Source: Streptomyces sp. NBC_00557
GTDB lineage: Bacteria; Actinomycetota; Actinomycetes; Streptomycetales; Streptomycetaceae
Length of the DNA: 64,000 bases
Assembly (NCBI RefSeq): GCF_036345995.1
Contig: NZ_CP107797.1
Location: forward strand, 1-64,000
Direction of reading: 5' to 3'
In this document: piece by piece, positions 1 to 8,995 of the stretch
How the letters are laid out: every line of letters starts with the position of its first letter
How positions within the stretch are numbered: the stretch's first letter is position 1
Translations under genes and position numbers: made by a program
The notes under the pieces: generated by a model
Databases searched by the model: none
Told to the model about the DNA's origin: nothing
What the model saw: only the letters and a program-made list of their open reading frames with translations

Positions 1-230
1 CTCCGGGCTGCGCCCGGAGTCAGCGAACCCCCGCGCTGCGCGCGGGGGTTGCGCTCCGCTCCGCGGGAGCGCTGGCGGAGCGCTGCGCGCACCGCGCAAC
101 CTGCCTGCTTCGCAGGCAGGTTGATGCTCCGTCCGCTGCGCTCCCGGAGCGGTCGAGGGCTTCGCCCTCGACCCCGGCCTTCCGCTCCGCTCCAGTCCGG
201 GGTCGGCGGGTCCGCTGCGCTCCCCGCCCA
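1..230. repeat. Streptomyces-type telomere (palindrome chain), left end
   Basis: At least seven hairpin-forming palindromes follow one another. Perfect arms include 1-8/12-19 (TGC loop), 26-36/40-50 (11 bp, TGC loop), 51-57/66-72, 98-108/112-122 (11 bp, TTC loop), 151-160/164-173 (10 bp, TTC loop), 170-177/197-204 and 205-210/223-228. Known Streptomyces telomeres have this layout, with YGC-type loops and a conserved TCCGCGGGAGCGCTGGCGG-like segment, which is present at 59-78. The usual outermost palindrome beginning CCCGCGGAGCGGG is not seen, so the contig probably starts a few tens of bases inside the true end. No gene is supported here. Confidence 0.8.
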
Positions 231-431
231 ACAAACGCGCCTGGAGGGGGTGAGCGGTCGCTGGGTCAGGCTGGCTGGGAAGGTGGAGGGCGACTGGCGG
301 ATGACGGCCGGAATGGTTGCCGCCTGAAGGCCCTTCTTGGCTTTGCTTCAAAGTGAGATATGGATTGAAACTGGATTCGGGCCCCCTCGGCGGTACGTGC
401 CGCACCTCCAGTGGCCGGCCACTGCAACAAC

Positions 432-595
432 TGCGCAGTACCCGATGAACCTGCGCAGTGTTCCGCGATGGCGGGGAGACTCGGGCCCCGCAAGCGGGCT
501 GATGTGCAGTCATACCAAGGCCGTAGCCGCTCCGTTGGTGCATCGGAAGCTTTTCACCCAGTACGGGGGCGTTCTCGATCTGCGCATTGTGCAGG
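432..595 (+). repeat. Left-end transposase-binding repeat array
   Basis: Copies of TGYGCAGK read left to right at 432-439 (TGCGCAGT), 452-459 (TGCGCAGT), 503-510 (TGTGCAGT) and 588-595 (TGTGCAGG), with a weaker TGCGCATT at 581-588. The first two are exactly 20 bp apart. A 14-bp perfect palindrome, AGTGGCCGGCCACT, lies just outside at 410-423. Matching inverted copies stand at the other end of the element, the expected arrangement for TnsB-binding sites. Confidence 0.7.
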
Positions 596-667
596 TGTAC
601 CGGTCAATTCTTCACTGGACGCGTGAGCAGCACGAGTGGTGACCACCGGTCGGGGGGTCGGGTCCGT

Positions 668-1387
668 GTGAGGGATGTCGATGTGCGGTTCATCGGCGCG
701 AACGGTCTGCCAGAGCAGCGGTCGTGGCTGGAGGTGGCCGCTGAACTGGCGCCGGCTGACTGCCCGCCGGTGCGTGGCTTCGCGGTGCGCCGGGGCAGAA
801 GGTTGGCTCCTGGTTGGTGGTGGGCGGCCACCACGGGTCGGTTGGTGGCTTACGGGAGCACGGCGATGAGGGACCGCCTGATGCTGCTGGACCAGGAACG
901 GCGGGTGGTAGGGCTGGCGTGCCGCCCGCTGGAATTCGTGTGGCGGGACGGCAGGCGGGTGGTAGCCCATGCTCCTCAGCTGGCCGCGCGCCTCGCTGAC
1001 GGAGGTCACGTGCTCGTGGACTGCCTCGGTGCCGGCTTCCCACCGCGCCGTCTTGCCGGTGTGCAGGCTGTGCTGGAGGAGTGTGCGCAGGAGGTGGGAT
1101 GGCAGTACCGGGTCGAGCCTGCCGCGGATCCGGTGGTGGTGGCCAACGTGCGCTGGCTGTCGGGGTACCGCCACCCGCGCTGCGCGGGCAGTGTCCGTCC
1201 AGGCCGGTTGCGTGACGTCTTCGCGTCTCGACGGCCCTTGGTGGAGGGGGCTGCCGCGCTCGGTGATGTGATCCGGACCTTGCCGGTCGTCTACCACGGC
1301 TTGTGGAGTGGTGAACTGACCGCGGCGCTGGACCGGCCGCTCACCGAAAGCACTCTGGTTGCCGCGGCCGGACGGCACGAGCGGTGA
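668..1387 (+). CDS. tnsA: TnsA-like heteromeric transposase endonuclease subunit, active site doubtful
   Basis: A 239-residue protein placed directly before tnsB, matching the size and position of actinobacterial TnsA-like subunits, which normally cut the 5' ends of the transposon. The GTG at 668 is preferred because the homologous region starts there and a G-rich Shine-Dalgarno stretch precedes it. The core RDRLMLLD...VVGLACRPLEFVWRDG and HAPQ...DGGHVLVDC follows the family layout. However, the glutamate expected before RDRLM is methionine, and the HAPD aspartate is glutamine. The nuclease may therefore be inactive (inference from remembered family motifs). The stop overlaps the tnsB start as GTGA. 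Confidence 0.7.
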   Translation: MRDVDVRFIGANGLPEQRSWLEVAAELAPADCPPVRGFAVRRGRRLAPGWWWAATTGRLVAYGSTAMRDRLMLLDQERRVVGLACRPLEFVWRDGRRVVAHAPQLAARLADGGHVLVDCLGAGFPPRRLAGVQAVLEECAQEVGWQYRVEPAADPVVVANVRWLSGYRHPRCAGSVRPGRLRDVFASRRPLVEGAAALGDVIRTLPVVYHGLWSGELTAALDRPLTESTLVAAAGRHER

Positions 1388-3447
1388 GCACTGTGCGGCA
1401 TGTGGTGGAGGTGGGAGACCAGATCCGCTTCGCCGGTGGTGTGTTCACTCTGGCGGGGCTGGACGGGCCTCGATGCCGGATCGTGGATGAGGACGGGAGC
1501 GTCCAGGTGCTCCTGCTCACGCAGCTGTATGCAGACGAGGACTTCTGTGTGGTGGCCGGCTGTGCCGAGCCGCGCCGGGCGCCGGTGTGGGGGCCGTTGG
1601 CCAGCCTTGAGGCAGGCGTCCGCGAGAAGGCTCTGGCCTGGGAGCGGCACATCCGCGAGGTCGAGACGGGTCATCCGGAGCCAGACGGGAGGGGTGCTCC
1701 GCGCGAGGAGTTCGACCCGGAGTTGCGCAGCCTCGCCGAGCGGGAGGCTGCCAAGGCGGCGGAGCTCACCGAGCAGGGGGAGCCGGTCAGCGTGGCCACG
1801 GTACGGCGCATGCGCACCCGCTACCGCAGGCAGGGCGTGTGGGGGCTGGTCGACGGGCGTACGACACGAGCGAGGTCGCCGTGGGGGCGTGCCGACGAGC
1901 GGGTGGTCAACGCCATCAGGGCAGCGCTGGAGGCGCAGCGGGAGCGGTCCACCGGGACGCTGAGCCGACTGCGTCGGCAGGTGGGCTGGCTGCTGCAGGA
2001 CGCCTACGGACCAGGCACGGTGAAGGTGCCGCCGGTGGCTACGTTCAATCGGCTGGTCCATGCGGTCGCCGACGGCCAGGGGCTGCTGGGCCCTGCGGTG
2101 CAGCAGCGCTGGCGGACGAGTCGGCCTGAGCCGCCGTTCACGCCCACCGTCGTAGCGCGGCCCGGCGAGCTCGTCATGATGGACAGCACCCCGCTGGACG
2201 TACTGGCCGTGCTCGAGGACGGGCGCATCGGGCGGCTGGAACTGACCATGGCCATGGACGTGGCCACCCGCAGTATCACCGCTGCCGTGCTGCGCCCGCG
2301 GGGAACGAAGGCGGTCGACGCGGCAGTCCTCCTCGCGCAGACCGTCGTGCCCGAGCCCCTGCGGCCCGCCTGGCCCGAAGTGCTGGCGATGGCCTCCTCG
2401 GTGATCCCCTACGAGCGGCTGTTAAGCATCGATGCCCGGATGCAGGGCGCTGCTGCGCGACCGGTGATCTTCCCGTCCACGGTCGTCATCGACCAGGGAA
2501 AGGTGTTCATTTCCCAGTGCTTTCTCGCGGCCGCCGAGCATCTGGGAATCTCTGTCCAGCCGTGCCCGCCCGCGTCCGCGCCCGCGAAGGGCCACGTGGA
2601 GCGCGGCTTCGGATCGGTGGGGACGCTGTTCGCGCAATACGTCTCCGGCTACACCGGCTGCCACATCAGCCGGCGCGGCCACCGCGTCGAGGACGAAGCC
2701 TGCTGGACCCTGCCCCAGCTTCAGGACCTGCTGGACGAGTGGGTGGTCAGTGGGTGGCAGGAACGGCGGCACCGGGCACTATGCCACCCTCTGATGCCCA
2801 AGCTGGCGCTCACGCCCAACGAGATGTGGGCGGCCCTGGTCGGCATCGCCGGGCACGTGCCTGTCCCTCTGAGAGCCGCCGACTACATCGAGCTGCTCCC
2901 CGCCCGGCGGTGTGCGATCGGCGCCGAGGGCATCCGGTTCGATTACCGCACCTACGACAGCAAGGCCCTCAACGGCCACCGGCAGCGTTCCACCGCGCCG
3001 GACGGCAAGTGGGAGGTCCACTACAACCCCTACGAGCCCTCACGCTGCTGGGTGCGTCTGCCCACCGGCTGGGCCGAGGCGGGATGGATCCACCGCACTT
3101 TGGTCAGCCGACCCTTCACCGACACCGCCTGGCGGCATATCCGTACCGTCGTCGACCAACGCGCAGGACGTGCCGAACACGAGGAACACCTCGCCCGCGC
3201 ACTCGACGAACTCCTGCGTCGCGCCGGCGGCAAGACCGCCGGTACCCGCGGCCAGGAGCCGGCCACCGGCTTGGGGGCAGGTCCCACGGGCGTGCTCCCA
3301 CAGGCGGACACCGGCGTGCTCGGGACCCGAGAGGTGAGTCGGCTGAGCGAAGAGGAGCCCAATCAGGACGACGCCGACGATCCGGTCGCCGGCACAGCTG
3401 ATGCCTGGGAAGTCTTCGACGCCCATCAGGAGGCAGAGCAGTGGTAG
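1384..3447 (+). CDS. tnsB: TnsB/Mu-type DDE transposase
   Basis: A 687-residue transposase that joins transposon 3' ends to target DNA. Residues about 130-200 form the helix-turn-helix DNA-binding region, followed by an integrase-fold core. The catalytic triad is readable as Asp267 (VMMDSTPLD), Asp370 (VVIDQGKVF) and Glu406 (GHVERGFG), with the classic 35 residues between the last two. A Mu-transposase C-terminal beta-barrel follows at about 480-590, and the tail is acidic and likely contacts the ATPase partner. It starts with GTG overlapping the tnsA-like stop, and its last codons overlap tnsC. It appears intact. Confidence 0.88.
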   Translation: MSTVRHVVEVGDQIRFAGGVFTLAGLDGPRCRIVDEDGSVQVLLLTQLYADEDFCVVAGCAEPRRAPVWGPLASLEAGVREKALAWERHIREVETGHPEPDGRGAPREEFDPELRSLAEREAAKAAELTEQGEPVSVATVRRMRTRYRRQGVWGLVDGRTTRARSPWGRADERVVNAIRAALEAQRERSTGTLSRLRRQVGWLLQDAYGPGTVKVPPVATFNRLVHAVADGQGLLGPAVQQRWRTSRPEPPFTPTVVARPGELVMMDSTPLDVLAVLEDGRIGRLELTMAMDVATRSITAAVLRPRGTKAVDAAVLLAQTVVPEPLRPAWPEVLAMASSVIPYERLLSIDARMQGAAARPVIFPSTVVIDQGKVFISQCFLAAAEHLGISVQPCPPASAPAKGHVERGFGSVGTLFAQYVSGYTGCHISRRGHRVEDEACWTLPQLQDLLDEWVVSGWQERRHRALCHPLMPKLALTPNEMWAALVGIAGHVPVPLRAADYIELLPARRCAIGAEGIRFDYRTYDSKALNGHRQRSTAPDGKWEVHYNPYEPSRCWVRLPTGWAEAGWIHRTLVSRPFTDTAWRHIRTVVDQRAGRAEHEEHLARALDELLRRAGGKTAGTRGQEPATGLGAGPTGVLPQADTGVLGTREVSRLSEEEPNQDDADDPVAGTADAWEVFDAHQEAEQW

Positions 3448-4442
3448 TCCCCGGCCAGGCAGCCGCACACACCGGCCCGTTCGCCTCACCGACCACATGG
3501 CGGGAGTGGATGCAGTTCCTCGATGCCGAACCCCCTCGCCTGTCGGGCCCGGGCCCGTGGACGCTTCAGGAGCGCCTCGACTACCACTCCCAGTTCGTGA
3601 TCCTCTCCACCCCGGTCATGGACAAGATCTCCCTCACCCTGCGGCGGCTGATGATCCTCAACCGGCACCACAACGGCACCGCCCGGCGGGGGCTGATGAT
3701 CTCCGGGCCGCCCACCACCGGAAAGACCACCGCTCTGCAGCAGCTCGGGCGGTCCTTCCACCTCGCCGACCGGGCCCGCCACACCGGCACCGGCGAGCGA
3801 CTGCCCGTGATCTTCCTGTCCGTACCGCCCGCCGCCACACCGAAGATGCTGGTCTCCGAGCTGGCCCGGTTCCTCGACCTGCCCATCGGAAAGACGATGA
3901 ACCAGGCGCGGATCACCGACATCGTCTGCGGCGCCCTTCGCGATCTGGCGACCCAGCTCGTCCTCGTCGACGACGTCCATCTACTCAACACCCGCACCCG
4001 CGTCGGCGCCGAGACCTCCGACCAGATGAAGCACCTCAGCGAACGCATCCCCGCCACGTTCGTCTATGCCGGCGTCGCCATCGAGGCCTCCCCGCTGTTG
4101 ACCGGCAACCGCGGTGCGCAGCTGGCCGGGCGGTTCAAGATGGTGCGCAACCCTCCCCTGGCCTACGGCAGCACCACACAGCGCACAGCCTGGGAAGGCC
4201 TGGTCGGCGGCATGGAAAGCGCCCTGCGGCTTACCCACCACCGCCCCGGCACCCTCACACGACACGCCGCCTACCTCCACCAGCGCACCGCCGGCAGGAT
4301 CGGCAGCCTTTCCGCCCTCGTCAGGGAAGCCGCCATCGCCGCGATCCTCGACGGCACCGAAAAGATCAACAAACGGCTGCTGGCGGACATCGAGGTCGAC
4401 CAACTCGCCGAACAGACCGCACGGCCACCGGCCAGGACCTGA
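3441..4442 (+). CDS. tnsC: TnsC/TniB AAA+ transposition ATPase
   Basis: A 333-residue AAA+ regulator that links target selection to the transposase. The Walker A motif GPPTTGKTT lies near residues 89-97 and Walker B LVLVDDVHLL near 174-183. Family members polymerise on target DNA and interact with TniQ and TnsB. The GTG start lies inside the last codons of tnsB, so the two are probably translationally coupled. It is full length for TniB-type proteins and shows no disruption. Confidence 0.88.
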   Translation: MVVPGQAAAHTGPFASPTTWREWMQFLDAEPPRLSGPGPWTLQERLDYHSQFVILSTPVMDKISLTLRRLMILNRHHNGTARRGLMISGPPTTGKTTALQQLGRSFHLADRARHTGTGERLPVIFLSVPPAATPKMLVSELARFLDLPIGKTMNQARITDIVCGALRDLATQLVLVDDVHLLNTRTRVGAETSDQMKHLSERIPATFVYAGVAIEASPLLTGNRGAQLAGRFKMVRNPPLAYGSTTQRTAWEGLVGGMESALRLTHHRPGTLTRHAAYLHQRTAGRIGSLSALVREAAIAAILDGTEKINKRLLADIEVDQLAEQTARPPART

Positions 4443-4443
4443 C

Positions 4444-5490
4444 ATGCCCAGCGCTCCCCCGCGCCCCAGCATCCGGCGCGTGGCCCCGCTGCAATGGGAG
4501 ACCACCGCCTCCTACATCCAGCGCCTGGCCCGCCGCCACCACCTGACCACCGCAGAACTGCTGAACGGCCTGGGCATCCCCCGCCCCCACCTCAAGAAGG
4601 AACGCACCCAGCCACACGCCCCCCACACCGGCATCGAGCTGTACCTGAACGCTCCGAGCCGCCGCCTGATCGCCTCGTTCACCGGGGTCCCGGAGGAACA
4701 TCTCTCCTACGCCCTCCCCCAGTGGGACCAGTACCGCGACAAGCCCAACCCCGCCTCCGCCCGCGCCCGGCTCCAGCCCGCCCCGGTAAACGCCGTCACC
4801 GGCTGCCCTGGCTGCACCCTCGCCCGCACCGGCCACAGACACCCCGTCCGCCAGTACCTGCCCGACAGCCGCCTCATCTGCCGCCGTCACCACACCTGGA
4901 TGCTCGGCCGCCACACCCTCGCCGGCACCCAACTGCCCATCGAACACGCTGATCTGGGGCACACCCCGGAGATCCTCGCCGCCCACCGCACCCACATCCG
5001 CTTCCTTCGCCGCTGGGGCACCGCGGCCGACCACGCCCTCGCACAGGCCACGTCCCTGACCGAAGCCTGGCGGCGCACAGCACCCGCGCAAGAACGCATC
5101 TGGCCCGCACGCGCCCGCCGCATCGCCAGCAACAAGCGCACCCGCCTGTGGTACGCCCTCGCCCGAGCAGCCATCACCTACCCCGAAACCATCACCCTCG
5201 CCCAATACATCGCCCACCACCCCCGAACGCTTCTGGCCCTCGAACGACCCCAGAGCGCACCACCCGTCCACAACGCCATCGCCGCCCTCCTGGGCCGGCC
5301 CTGGCTTCAAGACCCGGCCCTCTACCCCCACCGGCTCAACCACCGGATCAACTACGCCCCCAGCCCCCACCCCGGTGCACACCCGCGATGGACGTACCGC
5401 CAGCCAGGCCCAACCGAACTCACCCACCTCGGCTACCACCCACCGAAAACGGCCCAGGCCGTAGATGTCAGCCCCGGCACACCACCATGA
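4444..5490 (+). CDS. tniQ: TniQ family target-selection protein
   Basis: A 348-residue TniQ protein. The N-terminus (APLQWETTASYIQRLAR) is typical: the family starts with a short segment on repeated-domain entry into target recognition. A zinc-binding group follows at about residues 120-150 (CPGC...CRRHHTWML), and a second helical part fills the C-terminal half. The ATG at 4444 is one base past the tnsC stop, fixing the start. In Tn5053- and Tn7-like elements TniQ/TnsD recruits TnsC to the insertion site. It is the only target-adaptor candidate in this element. Confidence 0.85.
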   Translation: MPSAPPRPSIRRVAPLQWETTASYIQRLARRHHLTTAELLNGLGIPRPHLKKERTQPHAPHTGIELYLNAPSRRLIASFTGVPEEHLSYALPQWDQYRDKPNPASARARLQPAPVNAVTGCPGCTLARTGHRHPVRQYLPDSRLICRRHHTWMLGRHTLAGTQLPIEHADLGHTPEILAAHRTHIRFLRRWGTAADHALAQATSLTEAWRRTAPAQERIWPARARRIASNKRTRLWYALARAAITYPETITLAQYIAHHPRTLLALERPQSAPPVHNAIAALLGRPWLQDPALYPHRLNHRINYAPSPHPGAHPRWTYRQPGPTELTHLGYHPPKTAQAVDVSPGTPP

Positions 5491-5551
5491 CCAGCAAGCC
5501 TGAACACATCGGCCCGCCCCGCCCCACCGTCCTCCCCGCTACGCTGACGGA

Positions 5552-6340
5552 GTGACAGAGTGCGTCGACAACCCGGCCGAGAGACTCCACGCCCTCCTCA
5601 TCGACTTCTGCAAGGCCGGCAAGGAACTAGGCCCCAACGTGAGCAATTGGAATGCCTGGGCCCGGGCGCTCACCTACGAGGAGACACCCCTCGCCACAGA
5701 CAGCGCTGAATTCTTCGCACGTCTGTCCGCAGCGATGATGCTGCCCCAGCAAGTCCGCCAAGCAGTCGGGGCCGTGGTGAGCGATCCCGAGCAACAGGAC
5801 TACATGCTCCGTCCCCTGGCCGGTGTCGAAGCCGCCATGCTGGCCTCCGCTCAAGCCGGCCACCAGGTCTCCCACGTGTGGCAGCACTTCAGCAAGGACG
5901 GCGACGCGGACAGCAGCGCCGCGATCTACAGCCTGCTCGGCTGCGCCCACGAGCTACGCCGAGCTCAGGTCGAGGCCGGCCTGACCGACACCGACGGCCA
6001 ACACCTCACCACCATGATCAACGACCTCATCGAGGCCGTCCTGGCCTCCGAACTCAACGAGGCCGACAAGCAGTTCCTCCTCACCCGGCTCAACGACATG
6101 CTCGCCGCCGTCCAGCAAGCCCGCCTGCGCGGCCGCTACGCCCTGGAGACAACCACCGACGCCGCATATGGCGCCCTCACCCGCCGCCCCAACCTCATCC
6201 AGCGGCTCCGTGACGCCCAACTCCTCAACCGCCTGGCAGACCTGTTCACCAAGTTCAACACCGTGCTCGCGCTGACCGGACAGACCGTCGAACTGAGCGA
6301 GACCACCGTGCACATGCTGGAACGCGGCCTGGGCAACTGA
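5552..6340 (+). CDS. Unknown mostly helical protein, transposon cargo or accessory
   Basis: A 262-residue protein, not recognised. It starts at GTG 5552, 61 bases after tniQ, in the same direction and inside the transposon boundary. It is predicted mostly alpha-helical from its composition, has no signal peptide or obvious membrane span, and has no cysteine cluster beyond scattered residues. Because it is the last gene before the right-end repeats, it could be a conserved accessory transposition factor or simply cargo such as a defence gene. Nothing in the sequence decides between these. Confidence 0.7.
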   Translation: MTECVDNPAERLHALLIDFCKAGKELGPNVSNWNAWARALTYEETPLATDSAEFFARLSAAMMLPQQVRQAVGAVVSDPEQQDYMLRPLAGVEAAMLASAQAGHQVSHVWQHFSKDGDADSSAAIYSLLGCAHELRRAQVEAGLTDTDGQHLTTMINDLIEAVLASELNEADKQFLLTRLNDMLAAVQQARLRGRYALETTTDAAYGALTRRPNLIQRLRDAQLLNRLADLFTKFNTVLALTGQTVELSETTVHMLERGLGN

Positions 6341-6412
6341 GCACTCCCACACCCCGTACAGGGCCACACAGCCCACACGCCGAGCCGTCCCGCACCACCG
6401 GCAACCACTCAA

Positions 6413-6597
6413 ACTGCGCAGCACCCAACCAACCTGCACACCGGCGCCCGGCCCGACCGACACCACAGGTCAGACGGCTGACAAGTCACACCCCTGTGCA
6501 GAATCAGCGAGCCAAGCCCAGCACCAACCCGTTCAACCAAACTGCGAAACCCCAGGTCAGCACACGCACCACTGCGCACATTAACTGATCAGCGACA
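6413..6597 (-). repeat. Right-end transposase-binding repeat array
   Basis: Inverted relatives of the left-end sites lie on the minus strand: 6571-6578 (TGCGCAGT), 6541-6548 (TTCGCAGT), 6493-6500 (TGCACAGG), 6433-6440 (TGTGCAGG) and 6413-6420 (TGCGCAGT). Reading inward from 6597 the first site begins after 19 bases. The rest of 6341-6760 holds no gene I can support. Confidence 0.7.
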
Positions 6598-6760
6598 GGC
6601 GTCACCGGACGAGTGGAGCCGCGTCACCGGCCGGCACCCGGAACCGGCGGCCACCGCAGAGGGCAGGCACGAGGAGACCGTGTGCCGTACCTCCCGCATG
6701 GGTGGACTCGGAGCATGGCGCAACGCGGCAGCGCGTCAGGTTTCTGAGGCAGCGCCACGT

Positions 6761-7524
6761 TCATGCGAGTCTGCTGAAGGCCCAGCGGAGCGTTTCCCGG
6801 TCAGGGTTCGGGCGGCCTGTCCGTTGGAGGGCGGTGAGGGTGTGGGCGGTGAGCCGGGCCCAGTTGCGGAAGTTGCCGTGCGCTGCGTGGCGGTCGGCGA
6901 AGACGATGTCTTCGGGGTCGGTTCTGGCCCAGATCGGATGGTAGAGCGGGGACCTGCCGAACTTCTCCCAGGGTGAGCCTGGTGACGTGCTGCCAGATGA
7001 AGATGCGCGAGGAGAGCATCGGCTCCTTTCGCAACACGCTGTGCGCGCCTTCACCACCGGCGAAGACGATCGCGATCTGCGAGTACGGGTGATCCCAGAC
7101 GAACCGGAAGTACTCGAAACGTCTCCCGATTGAGCCACTGCGCTTCGTCCACGACCAACGTACGCGGCTGGGCTGCGAGGGAGTCCAGGAGCAACCGGTC
7201 GAACTCGGACGGGTGACGCGGAGGTTCGCCCGGCAAACCGAGCGCTGCGAAGAGTTCGTGGCGCACCGCGCGGGCGGTGGGGCGAGCCCGGAAAGCGATC
7301 CGGCAGACCTCCTCACCACGGGCTCGTTCGAGCTCGCGCAGGCAGACATTGGCGGCGAGGGTTTTACCAACGCCGGCCGGGCCGTGGAGGCACATCATCG
7401 CCCCGGCCTCGATCGTGTCCGTGATGTTCTCCCGGGCGGCCAGGAGCGCGCGGGTTGTCACCACTGCAGCGTCAGGGAGCTGCGTGTGGTGGTCCGTTTC
7501 CCGGGGTGGCAGCTGGCCTGTCAT
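6761..7524 (-). pseudogene. Frameshifted TniB/TnsC-like transposition ATPase
   Basis: The reading starts at ATG 7524, overlapping the upstream transposase stop as ATGA, and gives an AAA+ ATPase with Walker A HGPAGVGKT and Walker B TLVVDEAQWLN. After RETF, near 7131, homology moves to another frame (EYFRFVWDHP...IFIWQHVTRLTLGE). Near 6960-6975 it moves again (SPLYHPIWARTDPEDIVFADR...) to the stop at 6761. Together the three pieces make one normal-length ATPase, so the gene is dead unless the sequence has errors. It is unrelated at the sequence level to the tnsC at 3441. Confidence 0.75.
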
Positions 7525-8400
7525 CGCGTTCCTTCGCCGTCGGCGGGCTGAGGCCCGGGTGTGGGGCGCAGGCTGGGCGGGGTGTTCCAGTCCTCGGGTG
7601 GCGGTGCGGGTGGGATCAGGCCGGGGAGGGCGAGGGTGGCCATGTCGCTGTGGGCCGCGGCTTGGAGTCCGGAGACGGCTTCGGCTGCCGTCACGGCGCC
7701 CAGGCGCTGCGCGGGCGTGGGAACGGTGGCCGGGGCGAAGCGCTGCCGGCGCAGAGCCTGAGCCTTCTTGGCCTCCTCGCGCAGGCGGCGCGCTCGTGCG
7801 GTACGGGTGCGGCGCAGGGCATCGAGTTGCTCGGGCTTGGCGGCGTCGGCGAGGTGAGCGGATCCGAGGTGCTGCCCGGCGGGGTCGAAGACCTCGATCT
7901 CGTGATCGCGATGAGGCATGTAGCGGATACGGATACTGCGGCCGACCCGGCCGGCCATCCACGCACCGACGTAGTCGCGGCCTCGCCAGCGCACGCCGTG
8001 GCTGGTCAGCTTCCGCACCCGGCCGTCGTCCTCCAGCATCAGAGCCCATAGAGCGGCCTCAGAGATGTTGGAGAACGGCGAGGGATCCACCTGCCATGCC
8101 CCGATGGGGGTCTGGCCGGTCAAGCCGTCAGGGCGGTGCTCGGTGTTCCACCACGTCGTCCAGGCCAGGACCTCGGCGGTGAACTCCATGAAGGTCAGCA
8201 GGGGCCCATCACAGTCGGCGGGCTCCTTCTTGACGCGCCCGGGCGAAGGGGTGACGGTGCATCCGGGCAGGGCGGCGAAGAGCATGCGGTCCGCACACCG
8301 ACTGAGGTTCTCCACCATGCCCTCCAGATGCAGGCTGCAGGCAGGCAGGTCATCGCCCTCGGCACCGAGAGTCCCGAATACACCCAGGACCGCAGCACCC
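7521..8400 (-). pseudogene. Truncated Mu/TnsB-type transposase, C-terminal part
   Basis: The minus-strand frame encodes only the end of an integrase-type transposase: the region around the catalytic glutamate (LHLEGMVENLSR, equivalent to the HLKGxVE motif), the WWNTEHRPDGLTGQTPIGAW segment, the Mu C-terminal barrel (VRWRGRDYVGAWMAGRVG) and a basic tail. The first two catalytic aspartates and the DNA-binding domain are gone. The break lies near 8400, where the plus-strand gene begins, and the upstream boundary is approximate. With the ATPase remnant it represents a second, inactive element. Confidence 0.7.
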
Positions 8401-8909
8401 AGTCGACACGACCGCACCGGCGCACCCGGCCCTGCATTGCAGCGATCGCCGCCCTGGCCATCGTCGGCAGCTGCGTCGTGCAGCACACCCAGGACCAGCA
8501 GCAAACCCATGAGCAGCAGGCCAAAGCCGCCGCCTACAAAGAACGCCCCGGTGCCAAGCTGCACATGGACGATGTCGAAACAGACGCCATCGCCCAACGA
8601 AGCACCGACAAGCAGCGCGTCGTCATCGAACTGCGCCCGTACTTCCACCGCACCACCAAGTTCCTGCATATCGACGACCCAACAGGCAACACCGCCCAAA
8701 ACACCCTCGAGAGTGACCAGTGGTATCCCAAGGACCCCCAGATCGTCGTACCAGTCAAGGACCCACTCACCGACGTGACAGTGCACGCAGCCACCGATAG
8801 AAAAACATGGAAGAAAAGCACAAAACCGCCCTCGAGACAGAACCGCCTGTCACCGACCGATGTCGCCTACGACACCGAAACCGGCGAACGACTCCCACCC
8901 GACCCCTGA
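8328..8909 (+). CDS. Unknown membrane-anchored protein, probably 5'-truncated
   Basis: An open frame with a basic stretch (RPHRRTR) followed by a single hydrophobic segment (CIAAIAALAIVGSCVV, about residues 36-51 from the ATG at 8328) and a soluble domain with many charged residues. This suggests a type II anchored or signal-anchored extracellular protein. The first part overlaps the remains of the minus-strand transposase, so the native start may have been lost at the transposon junction and replaced by chance codons. No family is recognised. The following short gap (8910-8995) leads to a convergent gene. Confidence 0.45.
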   Translation: MQAAGRQVIALGTESPEYTQDRSTQSTRPHRRTRPCIAAIAALAIVGSCVVQHTQDQQQTHEQQAKAAAYKERPGAKLHMDDVETDAIAQRSTDKQRVVIELRPYFHRTTKFLHIDDPTGNTAQNTLESDQWYPKDPQIVVPVKDPLTDVTVHAATDRKTWKKSTKPPSRQNRLSPTDVAYDTETGERLPPDP

Positions 8910-8995
8910 CCCACACCCCGCACCGCTCACACGACCCGCACCTTGGAAGCAGACCGCCACTCCCCCCCCCCAGGAGAGCACGCCGCGGAGGCGCG

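Larger units (their letters stand above)
412..6597 (+). mobile_element. Tn7-like transposon next to the telomere
   Basis: Five co-directional genes (tnsA-like, tnsB, tnsC, tniQ, one unknown) are packed with stop/start overlaps and flanked on both sides by short repeats that point inward in opposite orientation. Exact ends are not resolved. The right end may be the ACA at 6595-6597, since its reverse complement starts TGTCGC, and the left end lies somewhere in about 400-431. No matching 5-bp target duplication was found. No tnsD, tnsE or CRISPR-associated genes are visible, so the route of target choice is unknown; TniQ is the likely target adaptor. Confidence 0.75.

Noticed and set aside
412..6597. 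CRISPR-associated transposon
   Set aside because: No cas genes or CRISPR repeats next to tniQ or anywhere in the window.
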